From the NCBI GenBank assembly GCA_034440575.1, contig JAOTOL010001348.1, forward strand, positions 578,501 through 642,500: a stretch of 64,000 bases of DNA, given 5' to 3'. Shown one piece after another: positions 14,936 through 25,489 of this stretch (the first letter of the stretch is position 1; each line of letters begins with the position of its first letter). The DNA comes from Imbricaverruca yamaguchii. Its lineage: Eukaryota; Arthropoda; Thecostraca; Neoverrucidae. Position numbers and translations under genes: made by a program. The notes under the pieces are model-generated. The model saw nothing but the letters and a program-made list of their open reading frames with translations, did not search any database and was not told where the DNA came from.

Positions 14936-15903
14936 TTAACACACGCCCTGGATGGGTGGAGGGCGAAATCCAACCGTCCCTCCGATTTTTCGTATACAAC
15001 TCCATATTGTACCGGCCGATATATGCCATTTTTCTGTACCTGCTTAGAAATGACCGGCGCGTTGTTTAAAGTAAGAAAAATTCAAATCGGCCGAAACGTT
15101 TTTAAGTTAGGGGCCGTGAACATTTTTTTTCATTCGCGGCGCCAGACCACAAAAATCGCACCTGATGGGCTTCCCGTATATTGGCAAAAGACAACACTAG
15201 CGACTTGTTTGATGCATATTGTTATGCTATATAATTTAAAAGTCATGTTAGGTCACCGAGGTCATCATAACAGGCTAATGGAACCAAACTTGGTCAACTG
15301 GAATGTTATCATAAATGGAAATGACTGCCATGCGATTAATGTGACTCTGCATGTTACTCCATACACATCCGGAAATATACTGTTTGTCATTGTGTGCCTA
15401 AGCGTTTCTATACTTTATTCATGTATTTCACTCCTTTTTTTGCCAAGCCGATTGTGCCGAGCCACCCAGCGGAGCAGTCAGGTGGGCAGCCCGGTTCCGG
15501 TAAATGGAGCAGGTAATGACCTAACAAAGTGCTGCTATATAGGTGACCTGAGGTCAAATGGTGGACCTGGCATATCTACTGCATCATTAGTAATGCCCAA
15601 AATATCATTAATGCCAATTTTGGAGCATTGAAACACAATCACAGCGATCGATAACAATGACAAGCCAACACACGCAAAACCAGAACATTTTGTTACTTTG
15701 GCCACATTTGACCTTGAAGATATTAACCTAAGGTCACGAAATTTGCACACAATACAGTTAACTATTGTACCCATCCACCCTGCGACTTTCGTTGTTCTAG
15801 CCTTAATGGGAGCCAAGATCGTAGGAGGCGGGGAGGGGGGGGGGCGGAACCCGACCCTCTCCAGTGCGCGTATTTTGCAGAGGCACCCCAGGGCGCGTGT
15901 TAA
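14936..15903. mobile_element. Complete TTAA-flanked non-autonomous DNA transposon, family 2
   Basis: Bounded by TTAA at 14936-14939 and 15900-15903. Left terminus TTAACACACGCCCTGG; the right terminus read in reverse is TTAACACGCGCCCTGG, so the terminal inverted repeats differ at one position over 16 bp. TTAA target duplications are characteristic of piggyBac (and a few other) transposases. The 202-codon open frame inside (15023-15631) has no transposase motif, so the element is non-autonomous and must have been moved by a relative elsewhere. It contains several AGGTCA half-sites. Confidence 0.85.
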
Positions 15904-15987
15904 GTTACACTAATTACATGCCAAATTTAGACATGCCGCTATGCTCGTTTCGACATCTCACACCTGACGAAAAACCAATATTTTAAA

Positions 15988-16142
15988 ACTGTGACCTCGA
16001 CATAAAAGGTCATGACCTCATAACCTAGGCACAACAGATCGTGTGACCTCATGATCCCGACACAACAGGTCATAAACTCATGACCCAGACACAGCAGTTC
16101 ATAAGCCCATGTCTCCCACACCGCAGGTCATGACCTCATGAT
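15988..16142. repeat. Minisatellite with TGACCTCATGACC core, locus 2
   Basis: About five units related to 14075-14207 (GACCTCATGAYCCCGACACAACAGGT-like, shown only in part). It includes AGGTCATGACCT palindromes at about 16006 and 16126. Confidence 0.8.
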
Positions 16143-16323
16143 GACGTAACTCTGCCCACGAAGCCAGCCAACATACTTCGTTGTGCCTTCCTCAGACAAC
16201 TAAGTCAACATCAAACTAAGCCCTGGCTTTGGATGCAACGTCGTTGTTGCAACACCGGTTTTAGAGAAACTTAATGTCACCGATAATAATATCACTAAAA
16301 TAAGTATCGCATAGCATGGGACA

Positions 16324-17163
16324 TTAACCCGCGCCGTCTCTCCGGTCAGATCCTCACACCCCGTCTCGGGGGGGGGGGGACGGATAGTAACTCCCCTCTA
16401 AAATCCAAAATAAACGTCGCACGAACACGAAAGAGGTGCCATCGGAAAGCACTCGACAGGTAGGGTCAGGATCCACCCCGCAAAAATAATTTTCCCCAAA
16501 AAGAGACGTTACCAGGGGGCTACATTTTCACGACTTTCCACGACTTACATTATGTTTTCGGCCTTGGGGAGTTCATTTTGTGGATATGAGAAAAAATTAT
16601 TTGGAATGAGAAAAGGACAGCGTAATCGACCAGGGCCATACATTTGTTGCCCCTCCCCCCTCCCAATTGATTTTTTCTCAAATTTTTGAGTTTTCAAGTT
16701 TTCTTTAATTTTCCTTTTCCAGTGGGTAGAGCAGACCGAGAAACATTGTTGGAAGTTAACCTGCCCTCATAAAAAAGATGCTTACTTTATCCATAATCTT
16801 CTGTTTGAACTGTAATTGGCAAATATGCAAAATTTATATGTAGTCAAACACGAACAAAATCCACTCGTACGTTTTGTTGCATCCCTAAAGATAAGCAAAC
16901 GCTGAAAGTTTCATTAAAATATCTGTATCCGTTAAAGCGTGACGACTGGCTAAACTTTTTTGGAGGTGACCTCACTTCACCTTGACTAACCCGTTGACCC
17001 TAGATGACCTGACTTCAATCAGCATGCCAATTTTGAATCAGCATGCCAAATTGATGTGGGAAAAGGTATGCCAAATTTGGGCGCACTGTCACGCGCCGTT
17101 CGTCCGCCATCCGCAAAAACCTGAGGGGGGCGGTTGAAGACCCCCCGAGACGGGACGGGTTAA
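16324..17163. mobile_element. Complete TTAA-flanked non-autonomous DNA transposon, family 1, copy A
   Basis: Ends are TTAACCCGCGCCGTCTC (left) and GAGACGGGACGGGTTAA (right). The reverse of the right end is TTAACCCGTCCCGTCTC, differing at two positions over 17. TTAA followed by CCC and mirrored GGG-TTAA is the piggyBac-type signature. Subterminal runs of G and C occur at both ends; the interior is AT-rich and non-coding. Two more copies lie at 20644-21387 and 41317-42147. Confidence 0.88.
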
Positions 17164-18964
17164 GTGAACTGTGTTAGCTTCCCTGCAACATCCGATTAAT
17201 TATCCTCATAAAATTCTGGTAGATATTTAGTTCAATATCGACAAGCGCGCGCTGCGAACCAGAATTGAAACAAAGCGACTGCTGACCGGTTTAGAATCAA
17301 CAGCAGACGACAGTCACGGTTCCCAAGGTCATGTCTGGTCCGATTTTCACGGCCAATCGCACTGTCTGTGATGACATCGACTTCAGCCAGAAAATTCAGA
17401 CAACGAAGCAGCAACTTATCACCTACCTATGGTCAGTGAGATTATTCAGTGAATGACATGCGCACCAGCAATGCAATCAGGGCCGGAGTGTGACGTTTGG
17501 GTGCCGGCACACCGCAGCGGCCATCACTTACTGACACTGGCGGGTGGCACTACACTGATGGATTTAAGCTGCTTCAATATTGCGGGCTGGTACCTCTGGA
17601 TAAGGAATGCGGCGGCCGATAATGGTCGTTGGCCACTGTTTGATACTACGTAGCATGGAGGCGAGGGGAGGGGGTGAGCTAGTGAGAAAGGAGGGTGTTA
17701 GTTTGGATGCCCGCCTGGTTAATAGGGAAAAGCGAGGTTAAAAAATCAGCTCATGGTCCGGGATAGTTCATCATATGCCCTCCGCCCTGTGGCTGTACAT
17801 TTGGCCGGAAGTGAGACATACCTCCCAATTGCCACGTGCAGCATATTGCCAATACATTGAATTATGGCACCAGATGTATTCCGAAAAAAAGCAATATAAG
17901 CTTTTTCTCGCGGCATTGTTATCCCTGTTAATTTGTGCTGAAATCGCTCTATCGGGGATGAAACTGTTTTTGCTAGATAATTTAGCTGGGGCATCGATGT
18001 TATCGAGCATGCTAGGTAGAACAAAGCAGTTAAAAAATGAGTGGTAATATTTAAAGACAAAGCAGCAGAGCCTGCCTGCATTTTGTTGTACATACGTGGT
18101 ACTGCCTTTTGCAGTGTGCTTTTTCCATCCATCGCTACGCTCTTCCTGAGACGAACACAACGCACGAACTTCATGCACCTCAAAACATCGTGCAGTTGTT
18201 CTATCCTTCCGTCACGGGTGTTTGCGAACGATATTCCCGGATGGTGCAACTACGGCGCGACAAGTATTCACTAGGTGAATGAGGTGATCGAAGCTCCATG
18301 TAAACAGATGCATCATACGAACAATTAGTCGGAATGCCTAATACATTGGTCTTTCGCATGCCTAGTTCCATTTCTCGTTGGAAATGGAAATGCTAGCCAA
18401 AGCACACTGAGGACCAGAGATATGATTATGACATTGCAAATGTCAATTTGCGTTCCAGTTACGTCTTCGAATAATTGTTCGCATGGAATTTGTGGTACTT
18501 TTGTACAGCGTAAAGATCCACAACCATAGATGTTGGATAATTCCCAAACCATATTTAGCCGATAAAGAATTGCTTTCAGCTGAATCATTTCCACGGTGTG
18601 ATTTCAGGTGGTGTTAAGCAGACACCGACGACGTTAAGTGCACGTTTTTAAGAAATGCACCGTCCATTCTATCCGAAATGTACAGGCAGAAGAAATGTAG
18701 AGTTGCCAGAAATACCACGCCGAACTGCAATAGATGCTCACACCGAGCAGCGTTCTGGAATTTTCCCTGCATCATCAAAGGCGGTTGCGATATCGGCGAC
18801 GCACGTCTCATCTCACGGCCGTCCAAGTGGTCAGAGCGGCTGGAAATTCGTCACGTGTCATCGCCACATGAGCAGCGGCTCCGAGCCGACCTATCCGCGC
18901 CGGCCGGTACATTGCCGGGCCATGTCCGCTCAGGGGCGGCGAACTGGACACTGCCGAGAGCGGT
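17164..18964. other. Intergenic stretch with one dispersed coding-like fragment and an unknown open frame
   Basis: The fragment at 17232-17420 is listed separately. A minus-strand frame at 18249-17746 encodes 167 residues with no recognised domain; overlapping frames are open on both strands, so support is weak. No element ends seen. Confidence 0.4.
17232..17420 (+). repeat. Degenerate copy of the coding-like segment at 19660-19870
   Basis: Starting at TTCAATATCGACAAGCGC, the plus strand aligns over about 190 bp with 19660-19870, including CCAATCGCAC-GTCTG and GACATCGAC blocks. Relative to the 19.7-kb copy its reading frame is shifted, so it is not translatable along the alignment. Confidence 0.75.
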
Positions 18965-19118
18965 GGGAGGAGGGGGGGGGGGCGGCACAGTGGCGGGACG
19001 TGTCGGGACGTCAGGGGACGGGGTGGGACGGGGTGGGACAGTAGCGGGACGGGATGAAATAATAGCGGGGACGAAACGGGATGGGGTTTGAAGGAGGGTG
19101 AGACAGAAGCGAGACGGG
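18965..19118. repeat. G-rich GGGACGGGGTGGGAC-type imperfect repeat
   Basis: Short irregular units of GGGACGGG and GGGTGGGACAG. Many GGG runs could form G-quadruplexes on this strand. Similar words recur at 19365-19480. Confidence 0.75.
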
Positions 19119-19283
19119 GTGGGATGGTGTTGGCTGTGTGTTGGCCATGTGTTGGGCGTGTTGGCTGTGTTGTCTGTGTGTTGCCCGTGTGTTGACTGTG
19201 TGTTGGCTGTGTGTTGGCTGTGTGTTGGCTGTGTGTTGGCTGTGTGTTGGCTGTGTGTTGCCTGTGTGTTGGCTGTGTGTTGG
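19119..19283. repeat. 11-bp minisatellite (GTGTGTTGGCT)
   Basis: Spacing of TTGGC is 11 bp through 19203-19280, with less regular units on the left. Confidence 0.9.
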
Positions 19284-19326
19284 CTCACCACGCCACATGT
19301 GTTGGCGCATGTTGTGGCGTGGTGAG
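19284..19326. repeat. Perfect 14-bp inverted repeat with 15-nt loop
   Basis: Arms CTCACCACGCCACA (19284-19297) and its exact complement (19313-19326). It terminates the 11-bp array. Confidence 0.9.
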
Positions 19327-19480
19327 AAGTGAGACGGTGTTGGATAGTAACAGGACGGGATACGCTGGTCTGGGACGGGGTGGGATGGTAGTGGGACAGT
19401 AGTGGGACAGTGTTGGGACAATAGCTAGACGTGTTTGGATGGATGTTGGACGGAGTGGAAAAGTAGCGAGATTGGGTGAC

Positions 19481-19921
19481 CCGCAATACAACGGGCGTGA
19501 GACGAATTGTTTGCAGATGTAACATAAAACATTGCACAGGACAGCACATGCTTAGCAAATGGTGCATGACAGCGTATGATACGACGTCGTTGTAGCGACT
19601 CCTGCTTGATAAGCCAATCCTTCCCTTCAGTATCAGATTACTTCTCACGTCGTGGTGGATCTTCAGTTCAATATCGACAAGCGCACGCTGCGCCGTCGGA
19701 ATGGAAACAAGACGACTGCTGGCCGACTCTTGATCAAACGCAGACGGAAGTCACGATTTCCAAGGTTATGGCGGATACAATTTCCGGCCAATCGCACCGT
19801 CTGCGAAGACATCGACGGGCAATTCAGTCCAGAAAACTCAGACGACGAATCGGCAACTCGAGCTTTTTAATCTCCACAATTCTGCAAAAAGAAATGTGAC
19901 AGGCAGTCGTGTTTTGTACTG
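19481..19921. other. Spacer containing the coding-like segment
   Basis: Outside 19652-19870 no other feature is recognised. Confidence 0.4.
19652..19870 (+). CDS. Short coding-like segment of unknown function (dispersed)
   Basis: An open frame of 72 codons encodes a basic, Arg/Lys-rich first half and an acidic Ser/Asp/Glu-rich end (SPENSDDESATRAF). A diverged second copy lies at 17232-17420, so the DNA is a repeat family or a duplicated exon. The alignable part begins after a CAG that could be a 3' splice site (TTTAG in the other copy). Nothing in it matches a family I know. It may be an exon relic, a retrocopy fragment or part of an unrecognised transposon ORF. Confidence 0.3.
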   Translation: MVDLQFNIDKRTLRRRNGNKTTAGRLLIKRRRKSRFPRLWRIQFPANRTVCEDIDGQFSPENSDDESATRAF

Positions 19922-20290
19922 ACGGACCGGAACTGACGTCAGCAGACAACAGACAGACCGGAACTGACGTCAGCAGACAACAGACAGACCGGAACTTACA
20001 TCAGCAGACAGCAGACAGACAGGAACTGACGTCAGCAGACAACATACATACCGGAACTGACGTCATCAGACAAAAGACAGACCGGAACTGACGTCAGCAG
20101 ACAACAGACAGACCGGAACTGACGTCAGCAGACAACAGACAGGCCGGAACTGACGTCAGTAGACAACAGGCAGACCGGAACTGACGTCAGCAGACAACAG
20201 ACAGACCGGAACTGACGTCAGCAGACAACAGACATACCGGAACTGACGTCAGCAGACAACAGAAAGACCGGAACTGACGTCAGCAGACAG
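19922..20290. repeat. 31-bp minisatellite carrying the CRE palindrome
   Basis: Twelve units of 31 bp (ACCGGAACTGACGTCAGCAG plus GACAACAGACAG-type remainder). Eleven keep TGACGTCA, the full cAMP-response-element palindrome bound by CREB/ATF-type bZIP proteins in animals; unit 3 has TTACATCA. Conservation inside the array may only reflect recent amplification. Confidence 0.95.
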
Positions 20291-20643
20291 ATAAAGCCGG
20301 ACAGTTAATGCTGACTCCAGCGGAAAGCTCGCTTCTGATGAAACCGAAACAGCTAGCAGTAACACGAGTCGATATGAATGACTGCCTGCTATGTCTTTCT
20401 CTGGGATCGCAAGTCAGATTGCATTAAGATGTCGCTCACATTAGATAAACAAGTATTGTAGACTGGGCTTACATGCAGACAAACTTGCTGCATTTAGGAA
20501 GGTAAGCAAGAATGAACCAGCTGATGCTTGACTTTCCAATCCAAATTCGAAATTTCTCCAAACTTAATGGTCCGCTCACTCAACCTTCAGCATTGATGTT
20601 CATTGGAAACTGCACCCGGCGTATTTGGATAATTATGAGAATA
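20291..20643. other. Spacer, nothing recognised
   Basis: Unique sequence between the CRE array and the TTAA element. Confidence 0.4.
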
Positions 20644-21387
20644 TTAGCCCGCCCCGTCCCTCCTGTCAGATCATCACACCCCGTCTCAGGAGGGGGAGTC
20701 GTTAGGGACCCCCTCTATTCTCCAAACTAAGCGTCGCACGAAAACGAAATAGGAGTTATCGGAAAGCGCTCGACGAGTAGGGCCAGACACCAACCCCCAA
20801 AAACATCCTCCCAAAAAGTGTCGTCATTAGGGGGCCTAGGTTTTCACGACTTACATCATGTTTATGGCTATGGGGAGTTCATTTGAAGAAAAAAAGAAAA
20901 GCGAAATCGACCAGGACCATAAAATTGTTGGCCACACAATCATTAACATTATATTTGGGGGGAATTGAGTTTTGAAGCCTTCTTTACTTTCCCTTTTCTA
21001 ATGGGTAGAATGGACCAAAAAATGTTGTTCGAAGTCAATTGAAGTCAACTTGCTTCAATAAAAAAATCCTTACTTTAGGCAGAATCTTCGATTTTAACTA
21101 ATGGGCAAATATACAAGACTAATTAATAAGTAATGAAAAGCGTGGAAAATGAATAATTTATCTGGTACGTTTCATTGCATCCCTAAAGATAAGCAAACGC
21201 TGAAAGTTTCATTACAATATCTTTATCCGTTAAAACGTGACGACTGGTTGAACTTTTTTGGAGGTGACCTCACTTGACCATGACTAACTCCTTGACCCTA
21301 GAAGACCTAACTTCAAAATGTTGACATAACATACCAAATTGATGTGGGAAAAGGTACACCAAATTTCGGTGCGCTGCCGCGCGCTGA
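20644..21387. mobile_element. TTAA family 1, copy B (right end missing)
   Basis: Left end ATTAGCCCGCCCCGTCCC, a mutated form of the copy A terminus. It aligns with copies A and C through GTCAGATCNTCACACCCCGT, the GTCGCACGAA block, CTAATGGGTAGA, AAGCAAACGCTGAAAG and GGTGACCTCACTT. Homology stops near CGCGCTGAAAG at about 21387, so the right terminal repeat is lost. Confidence 0.85.
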
Positions 21388-22527
21388 AAGTATGCACGCT
21401 GAGTACATATATCGAGTTCCAGACTCTTATGATGCCGGAGTTTAAATTAGCCCACGTCAGTTTACGACCTCATCACAATCCAATTCCTAGATATGCACTT
21501 AAACATGTTGAAAACAAGACCATATAGTAAAAATGGAAATGCAATGCCACGGAAAACGTCGAAAAAAATGTGGTCTCAAATCAGGTCACTGGTTTAGGTG
21601 AATATTTCGATTACAACAAAGTTGCTTGCATATAACTGTGATACGGATCAAGATCTACTTTAAACCTCGAACCCGTTTAGTTGCAACTTATGCCCATTAG
21701 AAGCGTTCCAGGTTTCATGTCCAAATCTTCACGGCTTTGCTGCATGATAGGCAGTGACAAGTGAAGGAGTGTCACTTAAAACACAGCGCAGTTTATGGTG
21801 ATGTTTTGTTATAATATTTGTCGAATGTTACGCAAGGAAATCCTCAGCAGATTAGATGAGCGCATCATTGAGATGGAGACGGGCACCTTCTTGCGTGCAA
21901 TAATGGCTAGGTTATGCTAGGATTTATACTTACGTTCTTCATTACATATTAGTGTATCACTCAACGCCAACTTTTTGGTATCATTTTGCTTGCTAAATGG
22001 AAGGTAACCATTTGCGACGGAAATGAGTGGTCACGTCGTCTTAATCGCACTAATTAATTTGCTTTATTTCTGAATATGTGGATGATTTTCAAATCTGAAT
22101 CCTCAAACTACTTCATTATCATCTATAGCCACCAACTCAGGAGAGCATCGCTATGCCTCTTGCCGTCGGTAGCACAATACAATTTGTGATTTCGCTCCAG
22201 TTCTGCCATCACTTGAACTTCACATTCGCTCCAATCATGGTCCTTGTCCACAAGGACATAGCCATTTATAGAAACGACAAAAATAACATCGACACAGATA
22301 TGTGTCGCGGTTTTGTTTGCAGCGCAAGTCCACACGAAATCCGGTCACAAGACTTAAATCCCTCTCAGAGAAAGGAGCTGAGCTCGCGCTGCGTTCGAAT
22401 TTCATTGCCATCTGACAAGCGGTTTAATGGGACGGCAAATGCAACGTTTCAGGTGAAAATTATCATCACCGCCGACCATGTAATCTGGCTAATTGACCAG
22501 CCCGGGGAAGATCCGTGTCATGGTTGA
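21388..22527. other. Intergenic stretch with a 124-codon open frame of unknown status
   Basis: A plus-strand frame 22153-22527 ends just before the 31-bp minisatellite. Its product has a hydrophobic start (FVISLQFCHHLNFTF), then a polar half containing NGTANATFQV; no family is recognised. Codon use and neighbours do not help. The remainder of the interval shows no element. Confidence 0.3.
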
Positions 22528-22815
22528 TTAAGCTGCCGGCTGTCAGGGCCCTCACTAGATGATCGGCCGGCTGCCAGGGCCCTCACCAGATGATCGGCCG
22601 GCTGCCAGGGCCCTCACCAGATGATCGGCCGGCTGCCAGGGCCCTCACCAGATGATCGGCCGGCTGTCAGGGCCCTCACTAGATGATCGGCTGGCTGCCA
22701 GGGCCCTCACCAGATGATCGGCCGGCTGCCAGGGCCCTCACCAGATGATCGGCCGGCTGCCAGGGCCCTCACCAGATGATCGGCCGGCTGCCAGGGTCCT
22801 CACTAGATGATCGGA
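22528..22815. repeat. 31-bp minisatellite (GGCCGGCTGCCAGGGCCCTC core)
   Basis: Nine units with 31-bp spacing between successive GATCGG words; minor CCAG/TCAG and ACCAG/ACTAG variants. Uniform units without spacers rule out a CRISPR array. Confidence 0.95.
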
Positions 22816-23076
22816 TACCAACAGGTCCAGATATGCTGTTAAGCACTCCTGGCGTCTTGATCAGATTCAGAGAAGAGCCCGTCATATTGGCAACAGACAA
22901 AGAAATAAAAAAACAGACATCTTCAAGTGGGCGTCACACCGAAATGTCGGCTGGCCCGCAGATTTCGGTGAGGCGATATGGACGTCGCGCGCCCACCGGA
23001 TGTGTATGTACCAGACGGACCGCGTGATCTTTCGGAGTCAACTTTTCGCCCGTCCCAGCAGAGCTTCTCAGGAAGA

Positions 23077-23269
23077 ATGGATGTCTGCGCTGTGGCTACG
23101 TGCAGTTCACATTTCAGGAACGCGCCTGGCACTGCGTACTTCAGCTTTCCGAAAGATGCAGACGGCGGGCTGGGCGCATCGGCGAGCGAGTAATTAGATG
23201 AACGCTAAAACTGCTTTCGTCTGCTCCAACCATTTTGAGGAAGGCGACATGGTTCACCAGTTCTCCTGA
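23077..23269 (+). pseudogene. Broken THAP-type zinc finger domain
   Basis: From ATG 23077 the frame reads MDVCAVATCSSHF, then YFSFPKDAD, matching the start of a THAP domain (C-x4-C followed by the F-x-FP-KD block). After 23163 a one-base shift continues as GWAHRRASN, giving the Trp expected in the domain. A stop codon follows, and after it the same frame has TAFVCSNHFEEGDM, the C-x2-H end of the C2CH finger. So both zinc-ligand pairs are present, but the frame is interrupted once by a shift and once by a stop. THAP domains bind DNA and occur in P-element-like transposases and host regulators; which it was cannot be told, as no transposase core was found nearby. A possible splice donor (AAG/GTAATC) lies at about 23340. 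Confidence 0.75.
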
Positions 23270-24988
23270 AGTGGCCCAAGGGCTTCAAGGCCAAGCTGTC
23301 CCTACATGGAATGCCATTCCATCCAAGCCATTCCATCAAGGTAATCCATTCATTTTAAACAATTAAAATTATGTGACGTTCTTTAGCATTTGTGCTCTGC
23401 AGCAATGTTCAATATTTTAGTTTGGTTATAAGCTAACTAACATTTCACTGCCTGTATTTTATCGGCACAACGCGGTGCTATGCTTACCTAGGTTAGGTAA
23501 GTACCTAGGCAGGAATTATGAGGATTCGATATCTCAGGAGCAGGAACCCCTAACTGAGGCAGTGGGTTTTGGTTTACATGCTGGTGGTACGGAATCTTCT
23601 GCAACAGCGGATCCTCTGGAGTGAGATGTGATATTAAATGAGACGGGTAGTAGGTCAAGCTGTCTTCAATAGCCGAATAATTGTTATGTAGGTATTATGA
23701 GGTAGGGCTGTCTAATTCTGTGTTTGATCGGGAAAGGATGCAGGATAGGTTTGTTCTCCGTAGATCATGTATCTGCTTTCCGAATCAGCAGGTCAATTAG
23801 CACTGCATTTGCTCAGAAATCGGTAAATTTGCACATAAAGGTGTTTTGTGAATTCTTGGAAGTTATCTTTCAATGCAATGCTTATGATCATGTCTAAGAT
23901 CATGGGACAACTTATTTTATCATGTTATTGCACCTTAAGGTATTTACGAGACAAGCTTTATACACATATTATACCTCCATAAAGAAAGGAAACCAGTTAG
24001 GTTTGGGCAGGGAAGGTTAGGTCGGGCTTTTGCTTTATGTTGGAAAGGTTTTCAACAAAATATTTTGGAAATATTTTTCATGTCGATTTTTTTCGTCAAA
24101 AAACAGGTCAGGTTAGGTTAGGCTGGGTTATATTTTTACGCTTAAAAGTTTTGAGGACAAAATATTCTTGGAAAATGTTTCATTAAAAAAAAGAATGTGT
24201 TTTTTTTTGCATGGAAGGTTAGGCCATGCTTAGTTACATTATGCTACTTTTTTTCCCTATATTTTGAACATTAACTGAGATGCTGTTACCCAAGTCCAAG
24301 TCCTTTTCTGAGTATTGTTTTGGTGTTATTTTGTTATCAATGTAGGTAGGCATTGTGGGTGTATGGGATGATGGTGGATGAATTTTCTTTTGTGGGGGGA
24401 ATTAAGGAAAGGGTGTTGGATGGGGTGATGAGCATCTTTTTGTCAGGGTTACGGTATCTTCCATTAAGTTTGAATCTTGGTGTGCCCATGGTCTCTTATT
24501 AAGTCGGAGCACTTTATGACTTTATGACTGAAATATGTGAATTTGCATGCTATCAACTGGTCTTGCAATGAGGTGGACTGATAGCCTTTACACGCGAGCT
24601 CATATATTGGATAAATTTGTGCTTTAAAGTATTTATTTAATTTTTGAAGAAAAAAGGTTTCCAATGTAGCATCTATCAGCAAGACTATAATGACGTGATC
24701 ACACATTTCCTTTCTAAATGCTTACTTTTCATTTGGCAGCCAAAATAACACCAAACAGGGGTTATATTTGGTAATGTAGAGTACCGAATAATGTTTTAAA
24801 GCACATAACAGAACCTAGCCTAACCTCTATGTTTAGGAAACTTCCCCAACAACAAATTGGGAAATATAAAATCCAATGCTTTCAAAATTTTCCTCATGAA
24901 CAAAATCTACCTAGTACAGCCCAATCCCTTTGGTCTATGAAGGCAAAATGTGTGTAAAACTTGTCTTGCGAGTGCATTGATGCACACA
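23270..24988. other. AT-rich intergenic stretch, nothing coding
   Basis: Includes short GGTTAGG runs (23990-24130) and CCTAACC-type words (24810-24830). These resemble telomere-like motifs but are too few for a telomeric array. No ORF or element end recognised. Confidence 0.5.
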
Positions 24989-25242
24989 AGACATAAAGAC
25001 ATAAAGACATAAAAGATTAGTGTAATCATGAGCCGCAAGGGCCCTTCTTGGCTGCACTCTGTATACTCAACCAGTTGCCCACCAAATCCGTCGATCAGCC
25101 CTCCCTGGAATACTAAAAAGCAAGCCCTCTTTTCTTATAATGATTGTTTATGCTGTTTAGAGATGTTCAATGTGCTGCTACTGACAATGGTTTCTGGCAG
25201 CTGGTTCCAGTGTTGTACTATCCTGTTGGTGAAGAAAAGCTG

Positions 25243-25461
25243 TCATAACCTTGTCCTGCTGTGTTTGACTTTAATTTTGAATTGATGACCTCTAATTGCA
25301 TCATTTCTGTTAAATTCAAACATATTCAACTTCTTCAATCTTTCCTCATATGCCAGGTTGCTTATACCATTAACCATTTGCGTAACCCTCTTTTGCACTC
25401 TCTCTAAAAGCCAACAATCTTTTTCATAGCTAGGAGAACAAGCTTGGGTGCAGTATTCCAA
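25243..25461 (-). pseudogene. CR1 ORF2 C-terminal region with two internal deletions
   Basis: Encodes EYCTQACSPSYEKDCWLLERV, then NGISNLAYEERLKKLNMF joined directly to EFNRNDAIRGHQFK. Compared with the copy at 44409-45197, about 34 codons between two ATGTTT sequences are missing. About 80 codons between KFNF and HLEYC are also missing just upstream (near 25475). Confidence 0.9.
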
Positions 25462-25489
25462 ATGTGCCCTGACGTATCATATCGAAATT

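Noticed and set aside
15023..15631. 202-codon open frame inside TTAA family 2 as a transposase
   Set aside because: No DDE/D motif or piggyBac-type blocks; the corresponding part of the partial copy does not keep the frame.
22528..22815. CRISPR-like regular repeats
   Set aside because: Units are contiguous 31-bp tandem repeats without variable spacers, in a clearly eukaryotic context. The same applies to 38885-39830 and 49172-49790.
23990..24130. Telomeric repeat tract
   Set aside because: Only a few GGTTAGG words separated by unrelated bases; no tandem array.
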